From: Methylomonas rhizoryzae
Lineage (GTDB): Bacteria; Pseudomonadota; Gammaproteobacteria; Methylococcales; Methylomonadaceae
Assembly (NCBI RefSeq): GCF_008632455.1
Contig: NZ_CP043929.1
Coordinates: forward strand, 2,480,001 to 2,544,000
Reading direction: 5' to 3'
Length of the DNA stretch: 64,000 nt
Notes under the pieces: generated by a model
Told to the model about the DNA's origin: nothing
The model's input: only the letters and a program-made list of their open reading frames with translations
Databases searched by the model: none
In this document: in pieces, positions 36,535 through 44,593 of the stretch
Layout: every line of letters starts with the position of its first letter
Position numbering within the stretch: the stretch's first letter is position 1
Made by a program: the position numbers and the translations under genes

Positions 36535-37059
36535 ATGAACAACTATTTGAATCCGTTGTTGCCGCGGTTATTGCTCGCAGCGTTGTTAACGCTGACAGCG
36601 GCCACGCCCACTGCTTATGCCGCGCTCGATAGCCACCCCTGGAACATTCAAGGTGTTTTGTCGGTAAAAGCCAGTCTCGGCGCAAAAACCGCACAACTCA
36701 AGAAACAAAGCCTGGAAGCCTTGCACGCCGAATTTGCGCCCGATCACAGTTTTAGCTTAAGCGGCGACCAATTCGAATTGATCGGCAGCTGGAGCGAACA
36801 GAAAAAACGTTGCAAATTGGTTTTAGACGGCAACAGCGTAGCCAAGATCATCAGCACGATTAAAAACGACCTGGCCGCGCAAACCGGCCTGAAAACCTCT
36901 CTCCTGCTGAAAAGCTATAAAGCCGGCTGCAAGTTGAGCAAGAGCGGCGCGGTGCTGAACGGCAAGATCTCGGTTAAAGCCAAACTGGCTTATCCCGAAT
37001 ACAGCAGCAAGACCGGTAGCCTGCAGCTGGATTATCTGTTCGAAGGCGACCCCGAATGA
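36535..37059 (+). CDS. Secreted protein of unknown family
   Basis: 174 aa, starting 7 bp after the Ig-like gene. A signal peptide is clear (LLLAALLTLTAATPTAYA). The mature part (about 145 aa) is Lys/Ser/Leu-rich with alternating strands and two Cys (KKRCKLVL and AGCKLSKSG) that may form one disulphide. I do not recognise the family. As the last gene of the haloperoxidase operon it may be a substrate-binding or structural partner. Confidence 0.65.
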   Translation: MNNYLNPLLPRLLLAALLTLTAATPTAYAALDSHPWNIQGVLSVKASLGAKTAQLKKQSLEALHAEFAPDHSFSLSGDQFELIGSWSEQKKRCKLVLDGNSVAKIISTIKNDLAAQTGLKTSLLLKSYKAGCKLSKSGAVLNGKISVKAKLAYPEYSSKTGSLQLDYLFEGDPE

Positions 37060-37532
37060 AGCTGCTTGCAGCGATACCGTAGCGACTGAGCGGCGCAATC
37101 CCCTTCAAGGCTAGATTCGGCCACAATCGGCAACAAGCCGCATATCGGCGTCTTCGCGCACTCCGGTCCTTGCCGATGAACACCCTAACATACAGCGGTA
37201 AATCGGCCTTCCAAACGACGCCAACGTCAGCGGAAATAAATCTCCCTTACCGCGCGTTGTTGTGCCAATCAAGCTTTTTCGGCGCACTACGAGTATGCTC
37301 TGTCCGAAATGAACGAAAAGCCCCGTCAATCCGGTATGTATTCCGCCGAAAATCGCCTAATCTACGCCTGATTCGCTGACGCCATTTGCGGCAAAAGCTT
37401 CCTTACGATGTGATTGACACTCCGATCAGCCCGCCCGGGGACCAATGAAAAGCACTAGCGCCAAAACTCTATGTCGATGGCAAATCCCCCTTTTTCGATG
37501 GACGATTTGCCTCCTTTAAAAAGACTACAGGC
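37060..37532. other. Non-coding gap
   Basis: 473 bp. No gene recognised. An 8-bp inverted repeat GGCAAATC/GATTTGCC lies at 37479-37486 and 37504-37511, just before the lipoprotein gene and with a C/T-rich loop. Short frames here are not convincing. Confidence 0.4.
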
Positions 37533-37916
37533 ATGGATAAAACCGACAATTCAACAAACAAAATGCCTCGTTTCCTCGACAAGCCAATAAATACACGGTG
37601 CAGCAAGCGCCTTTCAACAGCGAGACTCAGGACTGCTCGGGGTTTCAGGCTATTGGCCTGGCAAACGGTTTGTCTAACCAGCCTGTGGGGTTGCGCCACA
37701 TTCAATACCTTAAACGATACCGAAACCCCGTTGCTTCAACGCCAATACATTTACAGCGGTACCCGCTTGGACTGGGCCGCGATAACCGAAAACGCCATCG
37801 CGTTACGAAAATTCAACGTCAAGCCTCCCGCATACCCTTTAGCGGATTTGCCGCTTAGTTTTACCTTGGACTCCTTATTCTTGCCCTTCGCGCTCTGCAC
37901 CGAATTTTTTCATTGA
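37533..37916 (+). CDS. YceK/YidQ-like lipoprotein
   Basis: 127 aa as called. The lipobox LTSLWGC is followed by ATFNTLND, YSGTRLDWAAI, FNVKPPAYPLADLPLSFTLD and SLFLPFAL, the consecutive landmarks of the YceK/YidQ (DUF1375) outer-membrane lipoprotein family. The 50 residues before the lipobox are long and basic for a signal peptide. The true start is probably internal (for example ATG 37563 or a TTG close to LAWQTVCL). Confidence 0.72.
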   Translation: MDKTDNSTNKMPRFLDKPINTRCSKRLSTARLRTARGFRLLAWQTVCLTSLWGCATFNTLNDTETPLLQRQYIYSGTRLDWAAITENAIALRKFNVKPPAYPLADLPLSFTLDSLFLPFALCTEFFH

Positions 37917-38107
37917 CCGCGCAAAACCACTTTTGCGTATGATGGGCCGGAAACTATCGGCAGAAATTGCCAACCCAAAGGCTAGTGCTCCTTTAACCGC
38001 AAACACAGCGTTTAAGCTTCCGCTCGGTTGTTTGAAGCAACGCCAAGAAATCCAGCGAATTTTGATAGATTGTACGTTCCGTATAAAACCGTTCTTAAGA
38101 GGTATAG

Positions 38108-38323
38108 ATGGACTTGGGTCGAATGCTGATCAGCGGCGGACTAGCTATCGTGTTGCTTGGCTTGGCGATTAAGTACGCTCCGTGGCTATTCGCCTGGTTC
38201 GGCCGTCTGCCGGGAGACATACGCATCGAAAATCAAAACAGCTATTTTTTCCTGCCCGTTACTTCGATGGTCGTCATCAGCTTAATACTATCCTTGATCG
38301 TAACTCTGTGGTTGCGCAAGTGA
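38108..38323 (+). CDS. DUF2905 small membrane protein
   Basis: 71 aa, two membrane helices (MLISGGLAIVLLGLAIKYAP and VTSMVVISLILSLIVTLWL) joined by LPGDIRIENQNSYFFLP. That loop is the hallmark of the DUF2905 family. A ribosome-site-like AAGAGG precedes the ATG. Function unknown. It is followed by a HAD gene on the same strand. Confidence 0.85.
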   Translation: MDLGRMLISGGLAIVLLGLAIKYAPWLFAWFGRLPGDIRIENQNSYFFLPVTSMVVISLILSLIVTLWLRK

Positions 38324-38399
38324 CAGACTGCGATTCGCTTAATCACTCAGTTAAAATAGGCGGTTTTTCTTCCCCTACCAGACGCAAGCACCCAGCATT

Positions 38400-39176
38400 A
38401 TGATTTCTTCTACCTTATGGGCTTTCGATTTCGACGGCGTTATCTGCAATAGCGCAGTCGAAACCGCAATAACCGGCTGGAAAGCTGCCGGCCAACTGTG
38501 GCCCGACATGCGCTCGGACATGCCGGAGGATCTAGTGGACAAATTCCGCCGGATACGCCCGATTATAGAAACGGGATACGAAGCGATTCTGGCGATGCGC
38601 ATGTTGCACGTCGGCGACACTATCGGCAGCATTTACCAAGAATATCCGCAAAAAACCGAACAATTGCTGTTACAAACTCAAGTCACCGTCTCCGAGTTGA
38701 AGCAATTATTCGGCGACACCCGGGATAACTGGATAGCTTACGACAAAAGCGGCTGGATAGGCATGAATCCCTTGTTCGACGGGGTGGTTGACAAATTGCG
38801 CAATCTGCAACGCTACGACAATTGGTTTATTGTGACCACCAAACAAGAGCGCTTCGTCCGCAAAATTTTACGCGCTAACGGCATCGACTTAGCCGATCAA
38901 CGCATCTACGGGCTGGACCGCAACATGCGCAAACCCGAAATTCTCAAAGAGTTAATGGCCGGGCACTCGTACCGCGCGCTACATTTTGTGGAAGACCGCC
39001 TGCCTGCCCTACGCGAAGTGCAAGACGATGCTGAATTGTCCGGCAGTCAATTGTTTTTGGCACTATGGGGTTACAACACGCGAGAAGACAAAGCTTTAGC
39101 CCCGCAATTGGGAATCAAACCTATCGAGTTGCAGCAATTTTGCGCCGGGCCGGTTAATGAAGATGCTGCAGGTTGA
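38400..39176 (+). CDS. HAD family hydrolase
   Basis: 258 aa. Motif I WAFDFDGVICNSAVE (nucleophile Asp), motif II region DNWFIVTTKQERFV, conserved Lys in NMRKPEIL and motif IV HFVEDRLPALREV. The cap region fits a phosphoglycolate-phosphatase-like enzyme, but the substrate is open. The DFDGVICNS start is shared with cyanobacterial and proteobacterial HAD proteins annotated only as hydrolases. Confidence 0.85.
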   Translation: MISSTLWAFDFDGVICNSAVETAITGWKAAGQLWPDMRSDMPEDLVDKFRRIRPIIETGYEAILAMRMLHVGDTIGSIYQEYPQKTEQLLLQTQVTVSELKQLFGDTRDNWIAYDKSGWIGMNPLFDGVVDKLRNLQRYDNWFIVTTKQERFVRKILRANGIDLADQRIYGLDRNMRKPEILKELMAGHSYRALHFVEDRLPALREVQDDAELSGSQLFLALWGYNTREDKALAPQLGIKPIELQQFCAGPVNEDAAG

Positions 39177-39301
39177 TTACGGGAATACGAAGAAACAAAC
39201 TACACGTTAATATCTTCTAATCTGGAAATCTGTTTTTCGGTTAAAAACGGTCATTTTGCGACATTCACGCAGCTGAAAAACATGTGCAAATAGCCTAAAA
39301 A

Positions 39302-39943
39302 CTAGCGGAACGATTCGAGCTCTTTCAAGCGAATCGCTAAACGCAACCGGTCGTCCACCTCGAATTTTCGAAAAATAGACGACAAATGCGCTTTGACGGT
39401 GCGTTCGGAAATCTCCAAAGCGGTTGCGATAGTGCGGTTGTTTTCTCCTTGCCTAATCATTTCGGCAACCTCCAACTCTCTGGCCGATAACGACTCGACC
39501 ATGCGTACCAACCGGTCTTTATCGACCGGGGAAGAGTGTTTGCCGCCATGACTAGCGTATTTGCCCGATAATACGTCGATGACTTTGGGAACCAGCGCAC
39601 GCTTGATCCAAACGTCACCCTTGAGAATGCTGTCCACAGCCCGTAATAAAACGACGGAAGCCTCGGCTTCCTCGCAATAGCCAGCCGCGCCGCGGGCAAA
39701 CACCTCGATTTGTTTATTCTCCGGCCAGCATGAGCCGATAACGAGATAACGCGCTTGTCTGTTATTCAACAGACCGAACAGACTAGCGTCTTCGTCCAAT
39801 TTCTTTGCTTCGACTATGACAACATCGGCCTGATGCTCTTTATGCGCATTGAGCAAACGGTTAACGGAATGCTGATTGATCAAAGCATGCGTCCAGGGGG
39901 CGATAAGTTCGGGGTTATTGGAAAGAATCAGGATACTAGCCAC
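39302..39943 (-). CDS. LuxR-family regulator with degenerate receiver
   Basis: 213 aa. The C-terminal HTH is canonical (LSARELEVAEMIRQGENNRT, ERTVKAHLSSIFRKF). The N-terminal 120 residues have a receiver-like fold order, but the phosphate-accepting Asp is absent: the expected strand reads ADVVIVEAKKLD and the acidic pair at the start is SNNPEL. Phosphorylation is therefore unlikely; control may be by ligand, partner or expression level. No kinase gene adjoins it. Confidence 0.8.
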   Translation of the reverse strand: MASILILSNNPELIAPWTHALINQHSVNRLLNAHKEHQADVVIVEAKKLDEDASLFGLLNNRQARYLVIGSCWPENKQIEVFARGAAGYCEEAEASVVLLRAVDSILKGDVWIKRALVPKVIDVLSGKYASHGGKHSSPVDKDRLVRMVESLSARELEVAEMIRQGENNRTIATALEISERTVKAHLSSIFRKFEVDDRLRLAIRLKELESFR

Positions 39944-40031
39944 GGCAAAAACTTAGGCGCTCGGTGAGCATAGGCGACGACACAAAAAATGAAGGGGGGA
40001 ATATAAAAGTGTAAGCATAGTCACTAGCCGC

Positions 40032-40649
40032 TCAATCGGCTAGAGCCGACTCAAGCCAGCGGGTGCGTAACTTGTCTTTGTGGATATATAACCACTGCAA
40101 GGCAATAATCGGAATAGCGGATTCTATCTCCCCGCGCTCCAGCAGCGCAAAGGCTTCGTGAGACTCAACGGCACACACCCGAATATCCTCGCCTTCGTCG
40201 GCTAAACCGTGCACTCCGCCGACGGTACGGGCGTCCACCCGACCGCAAAATAAGGTGATGTATTCCGAACAACCGCCCGGCGTGGTAAAAAATCGCTGAA
40301 TTTCGATCAAATCCAGAATCCGGCAGCCGGATTCTTCCTGTGCTTCCCGGTATGCCACCTGTTCCGCACTTTCGCCGGGTTCGATCGCGCCGGCCACAAT
40401 TTCCACCATCCAGGCTTTTTCCGGTTGCAATATCGCGCCGACGCGGAACTGCTCAATCAACACGACTTGGTCGAGATCGGGATCGTACAACAAGACCGCG
40501 ACGCAATTGCCCCGTCGAAACAATTCTCGAGTAATGGGCTCGCTCCAACCGCCTTTAAACAAGGTATGCGTGACCGTGTATTGATCCAGCCGAAAAAAGC
40601 CTTGGTAGGCGGTTTCTTGATTCAAGATTTGAAAGCGTTTGGTGGTCAC
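40032..40649 (-). CDS. nudF: NUDIX hydrolase, ADP-ribose pyrophosphatase type
   Basis: 205 aa, as for NudF. The Nudix box is GAIEPGESAEQVAYREAQEESG (about residues 88-109), with the ADP-ribose-type follow-up FTTPGGCSEYITLFCGRVD. It hydrolyses ADP-ribose to AMP and ribose-5-phosphate in the cytoplasm. Its ATG overlaps the stop of the upstream quinoprotein-like gene by 4 bp (ATGA). Confidence 0.88.
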   Translation of the reverse strand: MTTKRFQILNQETAYQGFFRLDQYTVTHTLFKGGWSEPITRELFRRGNCVAVLLYDPDLDQVVLIEQFRVGAILQPEKAWMVEIVAGAIEPGESAEQVAYREAQEESGCRILDLIEIQRFFTTPGGCSEYITLFCGRVDARTVGGVHGLADEGEDIRVCAVESHEAFALLERGEIESAIPIIALQWLYIHKDKLRTRWLESALAD

Positions 40650-41752
40650 TTTTTGTATTCAACCTTATAAATGACGCCTAATTTATCATCGCTAATCAGC
40701 AAACTGCCGTCCGGCGTCTGCAATACATCGACCGGCCGCCCCAAAACTTTCCCGTCCGGCTGCAGCCACCCACTAATAAAAGCTTGCTCGTCAACAGGTT
40801 GTCCTGAACGAAATTTGACTAATGCGATTTGATATCCCTGGGGCTGGCTCCGATTCCACGATCCGTGCTGAGCAACGAACAATTGCCGGGCATATTGCTC
40901 CGGAAACTGATTCCCCGTATAAAACCGCATGCCTAACGGTGCGACGTGCGCTTTATATCGCCAGATCGGCGGCTTGAATTGAACGCAGGCCTTATCCTCG
41001 GCTAGCTCCGGATCGCGTATCGTCCCGGCATGACAATAGGGAAAACCGTAATGTTCGTGACTGCCTGTCCATTTGTTTAGCTCGTCAGGCGGCGCATCGT
41101 CACCCAGATAATCGCGACCGTTTTCGTTAAAAAACAAAGACTGGGAACCCGGTTCCCAATCAAAACCCACGGTATTGCGAATGCCGCTTGCGAGTATTTG
41201 AAATTGACTGCCGTCCGGATTGATCCGAAACAGCGAGGCGAAACGCTTGTCTTCAAGCTTGCAAATGTTGCAAGGGGCGCCGATAGCGCTGTATAGCTTG
41301 CCGTCCGGCCCGAAACGGAGATATTTCCAGCCGTGGTGTTTATCGGTGGGCAATGTATCGTAGACGACTTTCGGCTCTCCCGGCTGCTCCGGATGAGACT
41401 CGATATCGTCGAATCGCAAAATACGATTGACTTCGGCAACGTAAAGCGCCCCGCTTTTATAGGCAACGCCGTTGGGTAAATAAAGATTATCAGCCACGGT
41501 AAAACGCTGTTCGGCCACACCATCGCCGTTAGCATCGCGCAGAGCGTACACTTGCCCTTCTCGCGAGCCCACAAACAACACACCTTTGTCGCCCAATGCC
41601 ATTTGCCGGGCATTCGGCACATCGTCGGCAAAAATGGATATTTTGAATCCGTAAGGCAGGCGCAAGCGGCTCAACACCGCGTCGTGCTCGGGTTTGGCGG
41701 CTATATTCAATGAAAATGCCCATAAAAACAGCACCCAACTCAATCCTTTCAT
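40646..41752 (-). CDS. PQQ-type sorbosone/glucose dehydrogenase-like secreted protein
   Basis: 368 aa with a signal peptide (VLFLWAFSLNIAAK). Beta-propeller blades of the soluble glucose/sorbosone dehydrogenase family: LPYGFKISIFADDVPNARQM, LFVGSREGQVYAL, PDGKLYSAIGAPCN, GIRNTVGFDWEPGSQSLFFN and FVAQHGSWNRSQPQGYQIAL. These bind PQQ and oxidise sugars or aldehydes in the periplasm; activity is untested for most members. The CNIC here is not a heme motif (no His). Coupled to nudF downstream. Confidence 0.85.
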   Translation of the reverse strand: MKGLSWVLFLWAFSLNIAAKPEHDAVLSRLRLPYGFKISIFADDVPNARQMALGDKGVLFVGSREGQVYALRDANGDGVAEQRFTVADNLYLPNGVAYKSGALYVAEVNRILRFDDIESHPEQPGEPKVVYDTLPTDKHHGWKYLRFGPDGKLYSAIGAPCNICKLEDKRFASLFRINPDGSQFQILASGIRNTVGFDWEPGSQSLFFNENGRDYLGDDAPPDELNKWTGSHEHYGFPYCHAGTIRDPELAEDKACVQFKPPIWRYKAHVAPLGMRFYTGNQFPEQYARQLFVAQHGSWNRSQPQGYQIALVKFRSGQPVDEQAFISGWLQPDGKVLGRPVDVLQTPDGSLLISDDKLGVIYKVEYKK

Positions 41753-41799
41753 TTTTTAGCCCCCTCCAATAAACTTTGCGCCATATTACCACTCCAACT

Positions 41800-41826
41800 C
41801 TTGAAATCGAGCAATCGATACCCAAC
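41800..41826 (+). promoter_or_regulatory. Candidate heat-shock (sigma-32) promoter of htpX
   Basis: CTTGAAA at 41800-41806, then 14 bp, then CCCAAC at 41821-41826. The -35 matches the sigma-32 consensus exactly and the -10 (CCCCATNT) partly. htpX is a classical heat-shock/envelope-stress gene, and the start codon is 35 bp downstream. Confidence 0.4.
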
Positions 41827-41860
41827 TCGCTTCCATCACCACACTATAAGGATAATTAAT

Positions 41861-42736
41861 ATGTTAAGAATTTTGCTGTTTTTAGCTACCAACGTGGCCG
41901 TCATGATAGCCATCAGTATTATTTTCAGTGTTCTCGGCTTAAAAAGTACCTTAGACGCTCAAGGCGTCGGCCTTAACTTAGACGCGTTGCTGGTCATGTC
42001 CGCCATCATCGGCATGACGGGATCGGTCATATCGTTATTCATGTCCAAGTGGTCGGCCAAAAATGCCATGGGCGTGCACGTTATCGAGCGCCCTCAAAAT
42101 CAAACTGAACAATGGCTGGTCAACATCGTGGAAAAACTGGCTCGGCAAGCCGGAATAGGTATGCCGGAAGTTGGAATTTTTAACGCGCCGGAACCGAATG
42201 CGTTTGCGACCGGCGCCAATCGGGACAGCTCTCTGGTAGCGGTGAGCACCGGTTTATTGCAAACGATGTCCGCCGACGAAGTTGAAGCGGTGTTAGGACA
42301 CGAAATCAGCCACGTGGCTAACGGCGACATGGTCACCATGGCGCTGATGCAAGGCGTGGTCAACACCTTTGTATATTTCTTCGCCACGATAATCGGCCAT
42401 ATCGTCGATCGTACCGTATTTAAAACCGAACGCGGCTACGGACCGGCATATTATGTAACCCAAATGTTGGCGCAAATCGCCCTTTCCATTTTGGCCAGCA
42501 TGCTGGTCATGTGGTTTTCCCGCTACCGCGAATTCCGTGCGGATGCAGGTGGCGCACAACTGGCAGGACGGCAAAAAATGATTGCCGCGCTGCGTGCGCT
42601 GCAACGCTCTCACGAGCAGCCCCAACTGCCGGGTGAATTAGCCGCATTCGGCATCAATGGCGGCGGCGTACAGCGCTTGTTTATGAGCCACCCGCCCTTA
42701 GAAGAACGCATCGAAGCATTGCAAAGCCAACGTTAA
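41861..42736 (+). CDS. htpX: Membrane metalloprotease HtpX
   Basis: 291 aa from ATG 41861 (TAAGGATAA upstream). Two N-terminal helices, the zinc motif VLGHEISHVANGD (HEXXH), two further helices (QGVVNTFVYFFATIIGHIV; ALSILASMLVMWFS), then the third ligand region REFRADAGGAQLAG and the C-terminal SHPPLEERIEAL. It degrades damaged membrane proteins together with FtsH. The domain order and length match E. coli HtpX. Confidence 0.95.
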   Translation: MLRILLFLATNVAVMIAISIIFSVLGLKSTLDAQGVGLNLDALLVMSAIIGMTGSVISLFMSKWSAKNAMGVHVIERPQNQTEQWLVNIVEKLARQAGIGMPEVGIFNAPEPNAFATGANRDSSLVAVSTGLLQTMSADEVEAVLGHEISHVANGDMVTMALMQGVVNTFVYFFATIIGHIVDRTVFKTERGYGPAYYVTQMLAQIALSILASMLVMWFSRYREFRADAGGAQLAGRQKMIAALRALQRSHEQPQLPGELAAFGINGGGVQRLFMSHPPLEERIEALQSQR

Positions 42737-42745
42737 CAAAAAGCA

Positions 42746-42773
42746 GGGTCGGTCGTTACGGCCGACCCTTTCT
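42746..42773 (+). terminator. Intrinsic terminator after htpX
   Basis: Stem GGGTCGG/CCGACCC with a 9-nt loop followed by TTTCTT, 10 bp after the htpX stop. Confidence 0.8.
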
Positions 42774-42781
42774 TATAGTCC

Positions 42782-43009
42782 ATGCCACGTCAATTCATTC
42801 GATTTTCCATCGACATCGATTACGAGCGCTACCTGAGCGTTTATCAAGGCTTTACTCAATCGATCACCGTCGTCGCCGAGGACGGCCGTAGCCTCAATTT
42901 CCCCGCCGGAAACATCCGACGCTTTCTGACTCGATCCGGCATTCAAGGCAGGTTCGAGATGGAGCTTACCGATCGCAATAAATTCATTGCGCTTAGAAAA
43001 CTTGCTTAG
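42782..43009 (+). CDS. DUF2835 family small protein
   Basis: 75 aa. The landmarks RFSIDIDYERYLSVYQGFTQ, DGRSLNFPAGNIRRFLT, GIQGRFEMELTDRNKF and the ending LRKL follow the DUF2835 family over its whole length. Function unknown. It follows the htpX terminator closely. Confidence 0.85.
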   Translation: MPRQFIRFSIDIDYERYLSVYQGFTQSITVVAEDGRSLNFPAGNIRRFLTRSGIQGRFEMELTDRNKFIALRKLA

Positions 43010-43244
43010 ACAGGAAACCAAGGGCATTGCGGATTCCTTGTCCGATAGTTCCTACGGGAAGCGACTTTCCTGAAATTAAATCCCGCAAACACACAGTTAT
43101 CCAAAGCCCTACGCTCTTTTCGATACCGAATGGGCCGGATAGACTTCCATCCGTTCGATTACAGCTCAGGTAAGCCAAGCTGCTACGCGTCTAGCATATT
43201 TTTCGAAATCCATAAAAAAATTTGCACCTACCTCTTTACAATTA

Positions 43245-43263
43245 AATGATAATAGTTATCATT
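43245..43263. promoter_or_regulatory. Fur box upstream of bfd
   Basis: Perfect palindrome AATGATAA-TAG-TTATCATT, matching the GATAATGATAATCATTATC-type Fur consensus, 30 bp before the bfd start. Iron-replete Fur should repress the gene, as for known bfd genes. Confidence 0.85.
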
Positions 43264-43293
43264 AATCACAACAATTGAAGTGTGAGGTTTCCC

Positions 43294-43482
43294 ATGTACG
43301 TTTGTGTTTGTAAAGCCGTTACCGATAGCCAAGTTTCGCAAGCTATAGCTCAAGGCGCTTGTACCCGCCGGCAGCTGATGCAATGCACAGGCGCCGGCGG
43401 TGTTTGCGGTAAATGCAGCCAAAGTATTAAAAGTTTACTGGACGAAAAGCTATATCAGCCCAGTCTCGCGCAACCCGCCTGA
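43294..43482 (+). CDS. bfd: Bacterioferritin-associated ferredoxin (Bfd)
   Basis: 62 aa from ATG 43294. The four Fe-S ligands are arranged as CVC (about residues 4 and 6) and CGKC (about 38 and 41), with the family text VCKAVTDSQVSQAI and GAGGVCGKCSQSIK. Bfd reduces bacterioferritin to release stored iron. The perfect Fur box upstream fits iron-starvation control. No bacterioferritin gene is in the window. Confidence 0.93.
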   Translation: MYVCVCKAVTDSQVSQAIAQGACTRRQLMQCTGAGGVCGKCSQSIKSLLDEKLYQPSLAQPA

Positions 43483-43501
43483 TAAACCTCAATATCAGGC
43501 G
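43476..43501 (+). terminator. Stem-loop spanning the bfd stop codon
   Basis: Perfect 9-bp stem CGCCTGATA/TATCAGGCG with an 8-nt loop; the TGA stop lies in the stem. No T run follows, so it may stabilise the mRNA rather than terminate it. A short hexamer repeat (CGGCAA x3) follows at 43521-43538. Confidence 0.5.
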
Positions 43502-43640
43502 TTGCCGCGTGCTCGGCCGCCGGCAACGGCAACGGCAACGGCTTAAATTTTCATCCCAACAATCAAAACGGCATATTGTCAGGCGTTTGTCCTCGCGCTA
43601 TTTGTGTCTCGCCTCTATCCCTTCCTTCAACCCGAACCGC

Positions 43641-44087
43641 TTAGTTGCAAGTTATCTGCAAAGAACGCGTTTTTTTGCGGAAATTAAAATCGCTAAGATC
43701 GTGGATGTGAGAGTCCGCACCGAACAACAACTCTTTATCTTCCATCGCGTCTTTTTCGGTTAAACCCAAAGATTTCAGCAATTCCGGGTACTTTTCCATT
43801 TCCTTTAGAGTCAGTTTGAAATTCAAATTTTCAAATAGCACAACGCGCGCATTGGGTCCTATTTTTAAACTACTTATCCGGGAATCCCAGTCTTTACCTT
43901 GAACATTGCGCAAATTGTTTAAACTTTGCGTCCCCTTTAGCCTGAAGGAATCTCCGCCATACTGGCTTTCCGAGAAAAAATCCGCCCAGCAGCCATCCTC
44001 GGCCTGAGTCGAGCTGACGCTCGTCGCCAATATCCCTATCAGTACTATCGTTTTTCCCCATATTGTTTTAATGCTTGGATTATTCAT
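43641..44087 (-). CDS. Secreted beta/gamma-crystallin-like protein
   Basis: 148 aa from ATG 44087, preceded by AGGAGACCGGCG. Signal peptide to about SSTQA. The text CWADFFSESQYGGDSFRLKG, LRNVQGKDWDSRISSLKIG and ARVVLFENLNFK follows a beta/gamma-crystallin motif (Y/F-x-G-x-SF and R-ISSLKVG). It has one crystallin-like unit plus a C-terminal extension with two remaining Cys positions. Bacterial members often bind calcium. Role unknown. Confidence 0.65.
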   Translation of the reverse strand: MNNPSIKTIWGKTIVLIGILATSVSSTQAEDGCWADFFSESQYGGDSFRLKGTQSLNNLRNVQGKDWDSRISSLKIGPNARVVLFENLNFKLTLKEMEKYPELLKSLGLTEKDAMEDKELLFGADSHIHDLSDFNFRKKTRSLQITCN

Positions 44088-44105
44088 CGCCGGTCTCCTG
44101 GTCAT

Positions 44106-44593
44106 GAAGCGAAATACCGATAGTCGGCTATCGGCGTCTACATGCTCGACAGTTGGCGGCCTCAGTATCTATGTCCTCTTGTCGGTAAAGGCTGCGGCTC
44201 AATTTCATCAGCCGCTTCATTATCGATCAAAAGTTCACGCTGTATAGACCTAACCGTGTCGCCGTACAGAAAATTGCACCATCATTTAAGCCAACCCCCT
44301 TCTTCGCATCATTTCGAAGCCAACCATAGTAGAAACGCTAATTTGATCTAACAATCGTGAAAAATATCCATAAAAACCCAGCCAATTCGCTTCGCTTCTC
44401 ATAAGCATGCGGCATGTCAAGGAACTTATTTAGTGACATTTGTCAAGCGACTCTGTTAAATTAATCGCAATTTACTTACCCATTAGAGAAGCGAACTTAC
44501 GGGCTAAACCGTGCTTTGCATTGCCCACCCAGCCTAACGCGTTCTCGATACCCTTTTCCATCAACAACAATCAATAAGAAAGCGGAGGGTGTT
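44106..44593. other. Divergent intergenic region
   Basis: 488 bp, AT-rich, between the crystallin-like and DUF2235 genes. No gene recognised. A short palindromic stretch TGACATTTGTCA lies near 44434-44445. It is a plausible shared regulatory region. Confidence 0.4.

Noticed and set aside
41269..41290. CNIC in the sorbosone-dehydrogenase-like protein as a possible heme site
   Set aside because: The residue after the second Cys is Lys, not His, and the rest of the protein is a quinoprotein-type propeller.
43521..43541. Tandem CGGCAA hexamers
   Set aside because: Only three and a half units; a simple repeat, not a CRISPR or regulatory array.
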